Shown: positions 50,801-61,220 of the stretch, in pieces
How positions within the stretch are numbered: position 1 is the first letter of the stretch
How the letters are laid out: each line of letters opens with the position of its first letter
Source of the DNA: Pithys albifrons albifrons
Lineage: Eukaryota; Chordata; Aves; Passeriformes; Thamnophilidae
DNA length: 64,000 nt
Direction: 5' to 3'
Assembly: GCF_047495875.1 (NCBI RefSeq)
Contig: NC_092465.1
Location: 8,171,160-8,235,159, forward strand
The notes under the pieces: generated by a model
Databases searched by the model: none
Seen by the model: only the letters and a program-made list of their open reading frames with translations
Told to the model about the DNA's origin: nothing
Position numbers and translations under genes: made by a program

Positions 50801-51807
50801 AGTCTTGTTTTATTGAAAATATTCAGATGCTATTGGACTTCAGTTAGGCAGCAATTACTGCAAGAATAGTGATCCCATTTAAAAACCATTTAAATACAAG
50901 AATTTCTTATTAGATTACTGATTATTACCTTTTGAAGTAGTCACAATACCAAGCCTGGAAACTGAATAGCAAAAGAGTGGTGAAGACCTTTACTAGACCA
51001 GACCACAAGGGTTTATCTGAAAATGTAAATATTCAAATACAGCAAAAAATATGTATTACATGGATTTAAAAAAACAAAACAAAATTATGATGATGCTCAG
51101 ACCTAAACTCTCACTTCTTCATACTCTAGAGAAATTGTATTTTTCCCTGTAATTTTCAAAATCTTTATGAAATTATATTTTAATCTTACTTCAATATTTG
51201 GTTTTGACTTTGTTTCCAATAAGTACTTTTTTGCTTTTTTTAACCTTTCCTTTCTCTCTCAACCCCATCCTTAGAAATAATAGAAAGTCAGGGGAGGCTG
51301 CAAAAATATTTGCTACCTGTAGAGCTTGTGGGGATTTTTGTCTAGTAAAAATTGTCCAGCAGAAGCATTTTAGGGAAGATATTTGGATCCTTTTATTTTT
51401 CTGTGTTGAAAGCGTTTTGCTCAGCTGGGCTACAATTTAAAAAAATTGAAATGTCATGCAAACCATATATACGATTGCTACTTATAGGGACTAACCTGAG
51501 CTCTCTAGAAATGTGCGTGTAGTACCCTAGTAATATGAGAAATCAACTTATCATTGTCTATTGTTTTAAAGTGATAGTAATAGTAAAGATTTATAAACAT
51601 ATTTGAAAGTACATGGAAGTAGTTAGGATCAATGTTAGAGAGTGCATTCTTAGCTTTCTGATAGTGTCATAGACCAAAAATCATTTACATAAAAATCACT
51701 CCTTAGCTGGTATTTTGACTGCAGTTGTCTCTAGAACGTTCTACTCCTCCAAAGGTAGCATGACTGACAACAAATTACTGATACTGAAATGATTAAAAAA
51801 GGCAAAT

Positions 51808-51850
51808 CAGACAAAAAACCCAAATCAAACAAAAAACCCAAAACAAACCA
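51808..51850. repeat. 18-bp tandem repeat, A/C-rich
   Basis: Two 18-base units, 51808-51825 and 51826-51843, match at 16 of 18 positions and consist of a CAAAC word, an A-run and CCCAAA. A partial third unit follows. This is simple-sequence DNA from replication slippage. Confidence 0.8.
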
Positions 51851-53351
51851 AAGAAGGACTGCTATTCGTTAAGAGGACTGTGAATATTAAAATTGATTTT
51901 TGTATTTAAATATTTTACTCAAAATTCAGTAATAATTCTGGCCTTGCAAAGTGCAAACTTCCCTACCCTGGATTTGCCCACACAGGTGATGGTGAGGTGA
52001 GATTCCCTGTGCTCCAGTTGCAGTGAACCCCATCCCAGCAGTATAGAGCATTTCTTTTTGTTGACAAAAAGCTTACACTTTTCTTCCCCGTCCTTGGGCT
52101 TCCCAGGAACCTGCCATCAGGGAGGCACTTCTGTATGGAGGAATGCACAGGGAATACCAAGGTGGTGCTTAGCTCTGGCTGGTTGCTGTTTCATAGGGTG
52201 AATGCTGTGTAGTGAAGCAACACCATGAAAACATCACTTCAGAGCAGCAACGTGCACATGGCTAGGACTTCCCAGTGATAACAAAATCTACCTTTTAAAA
52301 ATATATTTCAATAGAATTCTATAATTGTTTGCACCACAGGATGAGCCTGCTCAGTTGTACCATCCACTTGCAACCAGTGGGATCAACAAATAGTAAAGAA
52401 TGAGGTTTATATATGAATAGCCATTTATGAATTTGGCATTTAACCTTTGAATAGTAAAGTTTTTTACACACTTATTCCCAAACATACAGAATTCACTGTT
52501 TCCAGATAAATTATGCAGTGCTCAGTCTCATTAACTACTCACTCCCCACTTTACTTCTGTGGGAAGCTCCATTAAACACTTAATGGTGTTCATGGGAAGC
52601 AGGGGAGAAAACCAGGCTGACAGGAGGGGTTCCCTTCTTGACTGCTCGGACTATATTAGATTCAGTGCAGAAAATAAAGCTGGTCAGGTCAGATATTTAA
52701 AATTAAAAAAAATAATTAAAAAAATCTATCTGTCTGTGTTTTAACCAATGAGAAGAAGGAAATTTCCATAGCATATCAATTGGTGGTCTGCATGTAGGTT
52801 TAAGATAAGAAGTTGTATCGCCTGTCTATAGCATCATTTTCCAGTTTTAGATGCAATGAGTGAGAATCAGTATTTGTAGCTATCCTTTTTGTAAAGAAAA
52901 TAAAACAGTTGCAAGGAAGTTGTCAGGTACAATATTACTTGGGATGTTAAGAAAAGGGGAGATGGTACCACCTAAAGTTGGCTTATATCCTCCCAACTAT
53001 TTTTTTAAGGGATTTATAAATGGGTTAAAAATTGAAACAGTAAGTTTCAAATTACTTTGCCAGAATGAAAAGCCTGAGTTTAGCAGTGTTATAATAGCTG
53101 GACTGTACTGCTTCATGTTTCAAGAACAAGCTGGGCGAGAAGATATTTTAGGAAACATGCTCAATTTTAAACAATGGAGCACTACAAACAATATTCTGAT
53201 TTTGAAAGTAATTTAAAAAGACAATAATAATTGTAAATATTTTTTTCTGAGAATGGGGATTGTTTTGGGAGGTTTTTTGAAACGTGGTACCTTTGATAAA
53301 TAATTGACCAAATAAGAATTTTTCAGCTTGATAGTGTAAAATGCGAATGTC

Positions 53352-53386
53352 AGTTCAATAAAGGGGAGAAAAAGTTCAATAAAGGG
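53352..53386. repeat. 21-bp spaced tandem duplication
   Basis: The 14-mer agttcaataaaggg occurs at 53352-53365 and again at 53373-53386, a period of 21 bases with similar A/G-rich filler between. A local tandem duplication is the simplest reading. Confidence 0.8.
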
Positions 53387-55261
53387 CAAAAAACACTACA
53401 GCCATCACAAACATCATCTTTGCTGGCATTGTTATTCCACACCACAGCAAGATACTAACTCTACTGTCTTTGGCCAAGCAGTAGAGTGGAGCTAAAAAAC
53501 AATCTCATTGTCCTTTGGCAACACAAGTGAGTATAAGTGAAAATCACTGAATCAAGGAGACTTGACTTGAAAGCTGTTTAACCAACCTACCAAACAATGT
53601 GACCTTTCACACTCTCTGATCCCCAGTATTCCCTGAAATGAGTAATATTTATAACTACTGAAAGCTGGAAACAGAACAGTTATTACTGTTCCCCTCTTCC
53701 CAATAATAAAAATAGCTGCTGCCTTCTGTGGGACAAAGTGGGAGATGGTGCCAGTTGTCCCCTGACAAATGCTAATAAAAGCCTAATCTCCAGTATTAAA
53801 TAGTATCCACAAGCACCTCAGAGCTTTCTAACTGGGCAGTGCCTTGGGATGAAGTGGAAGCAGCATTTGTAGACCTGAACTGAGTTCTTTCTGGTAGTGG
53901 TGATGAAATGATTTTTCTGGTTCTGCAAGGTGCAAATGTCTGGAAATAAGAGCAGGGCTTTCAGATGGTGAAGAGAGAGCAGGTGGAGATTCCTCCTATG
54001 TCTTCTCTAGTGGCTGAGTGCCTGGGGATTTGGGGAAGGCAGCTGAATCCTTCTCACATGTGTTTGTTTGGGTAAAATGGACAACCAGAGTGGAGAAGAA
54101 AAAGTATATGGGGGAGAAGGTGGGAAATCATGACATCTGAAATAAACCTGAGATTACAAACTTGAATGGCAAGAAAAATCACATTATTTCCAACTCTAAT
54201 AAAGGAGAGAAAAAGTAAGGAAGCTTTTAGAAGACATTGAAAACCACTGAGGTTTTGACATGCTGATGAAAAAGCTGAAGATGGTGACGCTGAGAGTGGA
54301 GGATCTTTGGAATCAAATGGAAACAGAAGTGCCCAAGTAGAGAGTTGGACTTGTGATGGTGCTGTGTTAATCTGGTACTGTAAATAAAAGTCTGTATGTG
54401 AATAAAATGACCAAGTGAATGTGGAGGGGTGAAGTATGGAACACTGAGCACTGGAAAATATTAGAACAGACTCTAGGTAAAGTGGGAGACAGCACTAAAC
54501 ATTAATGGACTGTTGAAAGGGAGGTGAAGAGGAATACACAATGAGGTGAAAGCCAGACCAAGGGAAGTCTGAATAGTGAGGAACTTCCAGAAAAAGGTCC
54601 ATTTTAGACACACAGAAGAATGAGTCCAGAGAAATACTTCATTGCACCAAACTCTAGCTCTGGCCAGTATATTGTGTTCGGGTGATGGTTCATATTCTGT
54701 TTCTAGTGAATAAGCACAATTTGCACAGCTTGCTGTAAATTATCAGTACTTGCATAAGGCAAGTACAAAATTCCTTAGTTATCTGATTGAGAGTTTTTAG
54801 ACAGCAGCTTTCAAGAAATCATAGAAAAGAACAGGCCTTATGTCTGTTCCTGTTCCTACTTTGTGCTCTTTTTATGCAAAACTTGAACAAAGGATGAATT
54901 TACTGCATTATCTTTGCTGTTTGTTCTAGGATCCAAGTGTTTGTTTCATCCAATTGATGTTTCAATTCCCATCAGTTAGTAGTGCAAAAAGCATTTCATA
55001 ATTATACAAACTTGCAGCTTAATTTGCATCTCAGTATTTTGTACATGTAATAGATTGTCTGGTAAGTGCTTTCTTTCTACTGTGTAAAATCAGTGAAATA
55101 AAAACTAAATAAAAATACACTGGTCCTCCCTTCTGTATCTGCAGTATAATCAAAGGTCAGTAGAATATCTCAGTGTTGAGAGGTGAAATAGCTGTTCTAT
55201 TGCTACAAATATTTGACTTGCTAATACCAAGAAATGTGGCTTGGTAAATGTTACTTTAGTT

Positions 55262-55681
55262 ATAAGATGGTGAAGGGCCTTGAGGGGAAGATGTGAGGAG
55301 CAGCTGAGGGCGGTTGATGTGTCCACCTGGAGAAGGAGGCTGACAGGAGACCTCATTACAGTTACAACTTCCTCAGGAGAGGAAGAGGACGGGTAGGCAT
55401 TGATCTCTGCTCTGTAGGCACAGTGACAGGACCCAAGGGAATGGCCTGAACTTGTGACAGGGGAGGTTTAGAAAAAGGTTCTTCACCCAGAGGGTAGTTG
55501 AGCACTGAACAGGCTCCCCAGGGCAGTGGTCACAGCTCCAAGCCTGGCAGAGGTCCAGAAGTGTTTGGATGGTACTCTCAGGCACAGGGTGTGACTCTTG
55601 GGGATGGTCCAGTGCAGGGCTGAGAGTTGGACTCGATGGACTTGTGGGGACTTGTGGGTCCCTTCCAATTCTGATTATGTG
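55262..55681 (+). mobile_element. CR1 LINE, 3' fragment (about 420 bp)
   Basis: Forward CR1 sequence covering the end of ORF2 and the 3' untranslated region. Recognisable words in order are 'ccacctggagaaggaggctg', 'acaggagacctcattaca', 'cagtgacaggacccaaggga', 'ggttcttcacccagagggt', 'gaacaggctccccagggcag', and finally 'ggactcgatggacttgtggg' and 'gggtcccttccaattct'. The end has decayed to 'gattatgtgat'. A 10-base duplication (ggacttgtgg at 55638-55647 and 55648-55657) sits just before the tail. The copy is 5' truncated and full of small gaps and stops. The minus-strand frames at 55150-55668 are antisense shadows of it. Confidence 0.93.
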
Positions 55682-57774
55682 ATAACAGTTACAAACAGCT
55701 GTATTTTCTCATGAAATATATGGAGGAAATATCTCATGTTGAGACACTGATTAAATTAAAATTTTTTGCTGAAAATCCTGTGAAGCCTTTTGAAAAAAAT
55801 GTGTTTTGGAAAATAAGATGTAACATTTTCTGATTTCTTGTTTGGAATGTGATTTCTATAGACAGTAGATGGATATTTCAGGCTGCTACTGCCACTGGTC
55901 CACTGAGATACTCCATACATCTCAAAGCAACACACATATGTGGAAAAAAACCCACTACAGGGAAAAAAATGAATTTTTTTCCAGTTACATAAAATTAAAC
56001 ATACAAAATTATTTCATTTTCCCTTTTGGAGGTGCTTAATGAGACACATTTGTTGAAATCACTGACACAGTTTTGTTTCCTCTTGATAGTTAAGATTGTA
56101 TTATAATTAGGTGTCACATCATGAAAGTTCTTCTGCCACAGACCATAGCTATTATTATCAGATATCAAAATTAATTTACAGAAACTAATGCTAACCAGAC
56201 TGTTCAATATTCTTAAAATTTCAAAGAGTAAATAATGCTCATGACAGCACTTCTGTTCCCATAATATTAATGAATTTTTAAGCAATATACAACATGTTCT
56301 AACATAAAAAGATGATCTTCTGTTGTTAAGAACATAAATAGAGGCTCAAAACACTTTGCAGCTAGTGTACATTTTAAGTAACTCAAATCTTTGAAGCAAC
56401 ACATTTGGGTTATGATGCTTGTCATGGAAAGAAACTCTGATTTAGCATGTGGAAACAATGCAATTAAAGTGAGAAAATAGATTTTTAAGTAAATGGTAGA
56501 GTTCACAGGCGACTAGGAGGCTGACACTTAAGCTGCAAGACCTGGTCCTTATTGTCAGATCAGCTGAAGAGATACTGAGTGAAGTGCCTGTCAAATTACA
56601 TGCTTTAGCAGTCTTTGTAATTGAAATGGTTGCACATAATAACTGTATCGTGTCTGGGTACTCTGTGTCTAATGCAGAGCTGGAATGAATTTTGCCTTGT
56701 CCTGTATATTTCTTGTTCTTTGCTTGAACATTAAAGGACTCGTGAAGAAATGGAATATTACACCTCCTATAAGTGTCATAAATATTTGTTGTGTTACTGT
56801 TACTAGATTTGCTTCAAGTTTGGGGTTTTTTAGTAATTTGGTTTTGATTCAAGTCTTGAGAAATTTCTTCCAAAATACCAAATGAAAAAACTATTGATGT
56901 GGATCTGTGGTGAACAGTTAAAAGGAATAGTTTCCTTTATCTGTACTGGGAATTGGAACGTCGTAATTAAATGTAAATTGTAGAAGTACTAGAGCAGTCC
57001 CTATAACTTCAGTGAGGCTGTTGTACATTTTGTGGACAGAGGGAAACCTCTGACCTGCCACATGGGAAGAGATATGACGCAGAACAAGTAGAGGCAGAGA
57101 TGGTCTTCATTCAGCTGTGTGACAGTAGAGGTTTGTGTGTCATATTTTAACATCTTCATTCGTATCTCTAATTCTATCCTTATATCCCGGCTTTGTACAA
57201 CGTACAAGAAGCAAGTAAAACACTAATCACAAACCCAAGAAACAGGTTAAAATCTTTTCCAGCACCATAGAGCTACAGGCCAGTGCAGCAGTTTATCATC
57301 TGCAGGGCAGTCAGGTTTCCATAAACAGAGTTTGTAGCAACAAAGGAATCAGGCAGCTCCACAGATGCTGCAATCTAAGAAAACATGACTTGTGGGTTGT
57401 TTTATACCTAACTTTAATCTTTCATCATAATTTCTCTTTATTCTTATTCCTATTGATTGTACCTTGCTGTGTTCCACTCTACTTGCTTTTTCTTTCTTTC
57501 CCAGGTCTACTTTTTTTCACTTGACATCAATGATTCTGAAACAAACTCTTCCTGTCCTTCTGTATTTGTTCAAAATAGAGTATTGGAGTAAAGCAGAGAA
57601 TGTGTGCAGGGCTTTCTTTCCTTTGAATTTGTGTGCTGTAGCACCAAATGGTTGGATTGCAGTAGTTTCTATAGGCTGATTGGCCTCTGTAGCTGTCAGA
57701 GGGTAAAGTGAAGGCACACAGTTACCAAAACTTCCCTGTGAAATTGTGTCCCAGGGAATAGTGGGACACATGAA

Positions 57775-58074
57775 ACCTCACCTGTTTTATATTAATGTAT
57801 ATATTAATAATATATTAATATTATGTAATATATAGGCTCATATTATTGTATTATTGCAATATATTGTAGTGCAATAATATACCAACATTATAAAATTATA
57901 TGAAATTTTAATTTTTAATATTTTTAAATTATATTAATTCAGTAAAATTATTTTTTGTAGAAAATTATGTTATTATGTATATAATGATATACATATATAA
58001 TGTCTGTATTAGTACTATAGTATAATATAATGATATAGTAATAATATATGACCTTATCTGTTTTGTATCAATGT
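57775..58074. repeat. Strongly AT-rich tract bounded by a degenerate direct repeat
   Basis: From 57790 to 58050 the sequence is almost pure A and T, made of overlapping TATTA, ATAAT and TATATA words with many self-complementary segments. A 24-base sequence just left of it (57775-57798) recurs just right of it (58051-58074) with 20 of 24 matches, and all four differences are transitions. The direct repeats could mark a local duplication that captured and expanded the AT-rich DNA, or an old target-site-like duplication. Confidence 0.75.
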
Positions 58075-58474
58075 TGAATTTGCAACCCCAGGATTAGTTA
58101 AAAAATTCAATAAATATAAAAAAAGGCAGAGATCAGCATCACTATACCAAATTTCTGCTCAGTAGCGGTGTAACTATCCATCAGCCTTTGAATGGTCTTT
58201 CTAGTACTGCTTCTCTGTTCTTCAATTATGTTTGCAATTTTCTAAGAAATGTATTTTTTTAGCAGGGGAAATGTCTAGCCTACTATTGAGGGTGTGTATT
58301 ACACGTTACCACATCTGGCTGTGCTGGATTAGTGCCATTGCCAGGGGAGAGTGAATCTTAACATGGGAGTGACAAAGGAGGATCTGTCTTTAGGCACCTG
58401 CAAATCCCCCTGTCATTATTGGCTCATGGGTGGACTCTCATTTGAGGCAAATAAATAGTCCGGAATATTCTTTC

Positions 58475-58495
58475 TTTTTTTTTTTTTTTTTTTTT
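58475..58495. repeat. Homopolymer run of 21 T
   Basis: Twenty-one consecutive T bases preceded by a short 'ctttc' stretch. No retroposed sequence ending in this run (read as poly-A on the minus strand) is recognisable to its right, so it is listed as a simple repeat. Confidence 0.9.
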
Positions 58496-60929
58496 CTATG
58501 CTCTGATGTTGTCTTTTTTTATCTGATCAAGTCATAAGGAGAGATCTTTATTAATGAAGATTTCTAAAGGTCACTGCAGTGACATTGCTTGAACAGACCA
58601 GCACAGACTGAATAGGAGATATGAGTGAACTGTGATAACCTCCTATAATTTTGTTTGATATTAACATTATCTGTGCTATGTTTTCTGCAAATATTTTACA
58701 TACTTTTTTGAGAAGTCCTGTGAAGACAGCAGACTGCTGTCCCAAAATATCTTTGGAAGTAAATGACACTTTGAAGCTTTTTGTTGTCAAATAGCTTTAT
58801 CTGTTATTTCCTTTTATTTATTTTTTTTCTGCTTATATGTAAATATAAATATAAATTGAATAGAAATTCAATTTTTCAGAATGAAAGTTGAAATGGAACC
58901 TTTCTGCCTTCAGTTGACTAGATAAAAATTATTAATTTTTTACATTTCACTGCAAGATGTTTATGATTTGATCAGGCTGAATTCTCTTATGGAAAATCAT
59001 TGAATTAATTTTTTTCTAACTGATTTATTCTATGAAGACTGCAAAAATATTGAAAACTGCAGTATATGAGGTCTCTTCTGTCTCTAACACTGTTTTAATG
59101 TGACAGAAGGTTAGAGCTAGAAAATAGTACCATTTTGAATTTTTGAGCAAGAATATATGGGATATATAATGTGACAAGTAAAGCTCTTTCGAATCAGAAA
59201 TTAATGCACAGTTCTGTTGAACACAATGAAGTTAAGGTTAATTTGGATTTATTGTTGTGTAATGTGGTTAGAGTTACTATGCAATGTTTGTGGTTCTTTG
59301 CTTTATTCTTTTCCTGAATACACATTTCCTTAGTTCATCCACAGAGAATGAATTTAGAAGTTCTGGGCTCAGGCATATATTGTATTTCTTAAACAAAAAG
59401 AGCAGCTGTGTAAGCAGGTAATACTACCTGGTTGTTATCTTCTGAGTCCAGGGTATATGGCACATATTTTTATATATTTTTGAACATTTTCTTTTAGTAG
59501 ATCCATTGAGGTTTTTTTATAAACAGTCCTGTGCTCAATTTTGTGGAAATTTGCATGTAGCAAAATCCCTGCCTTGATTAATGCTGGTTAGGAACTATAA
59601 AATATAAATCCTTAATTAGGATAGTTGCGAACTATAACCCCTCCCCATTTCAGGGCCACATTCTCTCCCTTTCTGAGAACATTCAGTGTACATGGCACAG
59701 TTTGGATTTGGCTGTGTGAGATCCCCCTTACTCCAATACTGCCAGCTTACCAAGCAGGCTGCATGAACTCCTACGAATACTGTGTGCCCTTCACTTTTAT
59801 CACTTGGTCATTCTTTCATTATCTGTGGACTTTATCATCATTGACATTACATTTGTTTCTAAATAATTTGAGAATACCTTGTTTACAACCCTCTACTGTT
59901 CTTACTCTTTTTGATTCCCCCCAAATCCACTTCTGGCAGATAACTTCATTTTGAAATTTCTCAAACAGCCAGCCTATTCTTTGTCTCCATGTTATTTCCT
60001 AGTAAGAATGTTTAGGTCAAATATTTCACAACACTCTATTACAACTACAAAATTTTCCAGTCTTCTGGAGCACATGTGAAGCCCCAAGATTTATTAAGCC
60101 ACGACTCTTGGGTACAAGCAGCTTGCAAGTCATCCCAAGTAGATGTTATCTGCTAAGGACTTTGACTGCTAGTGAAGGGAAATATTTCACATCTTCTTTC
60201 CAAATATAGATAGGAAACAATTACTGAATTCTTCTTCCCTGTCTTTAGTAATACTAGAAGTGTTACCCCCCTGCCTCACTGCAGTTTATTGCAATGTGTT
60301 TATAAAACAAGCCAAAGTGAGTCACAGTTTCTCTGTCTCTGCATGGTCCCACTGCTCTGCCCCCCAGCCCTGTTTTGTAGTTTCTCTTCTCTTACTGGTT
60401 TTCCACATTTAGACATTTCTATTTCCTACTGAGCACTACCTCCTTTTGTTTTAAACAGCTTCTCTATCTTTCAAAACTGTGCTGCTTTCTTTACATCAAT
60501 CCACTGGATTAAGAAGGTTGTGGATCTGCCCTGGTGCACTGGGGCTGAACAAATAACATCAATGGCAGCTCAGTCCATTACAATATCTGATTCCCAGCCA
60601 GACTTTTTTCTCCACAAAGATGAAAATGGACAGGAAACTTCCTTTGTTCTCTCCCTTTCATACTCCTTCCTTCAAAGTTTGCCTGTAGGTTCATTAGACA
60701 AAAGTATAAAAAAATCCCATCAATAAAAACCCTTTGTGTGAAAAGAATCTGATCTAAAGTTGTTGGCATCTTCAAAGTACACTTGGTCAATTGTACTGAC
60801 CTTTTCACGCACACAAGGGTTAGATCTACCTAATATTTAATTCCCAGAATACAAAGACTTCTGTATAATGGATAGGATGAATGTATTGCTTATGATATTT
60901 AGATCTTCCCTTACAGCAGCCTTCTGGCA

Positions 60930-61220
60930 TCTACAAGGGGCTACAAGGGAGCTGAGAAGGACTTTTTACAAGGGCACGTAGTGATAGGACAAGGGTTGAT
61001 GATTTTAAACTGAAAGATTGAAGGTTTAGATTAAATATTAGGAAGAAATCTTTTACTGTGAGGATGGTGAGGCACTGGAACAGGTTGCCCAGAAATGTTG
61101 TGGATGCCCCATCCCTGGAAATGATGGGGCTGGATGAGGCTTTGAGCAACGTGGCCATTGGTGGGGATGATTGTAAAGAAGCATTTTCCATCATCTTCAT
61201 TTATTCCAACCATTTTGAGA
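60930..61220 (+). mobile_element. CR1 LINE, 3' fragment with internal deletion
   Basis: Forward CR1 sequence. The words 'actttttacaagggcacgta', 'gtgataggacaagggttgat', 'attaggaagaaatcttttac', 'tgtgaggatggtgaggcact', 'ggaacaggttgcccagaaat' and 'gatgccccatccctggaaat' follow the CR1 order closely. After 'ggctttgagcaacgtggcca' the usual stretch containing the 'ccctgcccatggcaggggg' hairpin is missing. The sequence resumes with a degraded 'gatgattgtaaag' and ends in 'ttattccaaccattttgag'. The copy is 5' truncated with no coding capacity; frames at 60931-61303 on both strands are shadows. Confidence 0.93.

Larger units (their letters stand above)
40409..55261. other. Non-coding DNA, including a long stretch poor in open frames
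   Basis: No gene can be supported. Between 43877 and 48253 hardly any open frame exists on either strand, more barren than the rest of the window. The open frame 49188-49613 (minus strand, 141 codons, TTG at its head) has no recognisable domain and ends in T-rich DNA. Small tandem duplications lie at 51808-51850 and 53352-53386. A moderately purine-rich block (53930-54640) has few stops on the minus strand, which reflects composition. Confidence 0.6.
55682..60929. other. Non-coding AT-rich DNA, no gene seen
   Basis: The longest open frame is 59625-59954 (109 codons) with no recognisable domain. The stretch holds the AT-rich tract at 57775-58074 and the T-run at 58475-58495. No promoter, exon or RNA gene could be supported. 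Confidence 0.65.

Noticed and set aside
55150..55668. Minus-strand frames of 60-70 codons
   Set aside because: They are mostly antisense to the plus-strand CR1 fragment, which explains the lack of stops.
58475..58495. T-run considered as the reversed poly-A tail of a retrocopy
   Set aside because: No gene-like or retroposon sequence and no target-site duplication could be recognised beside it.
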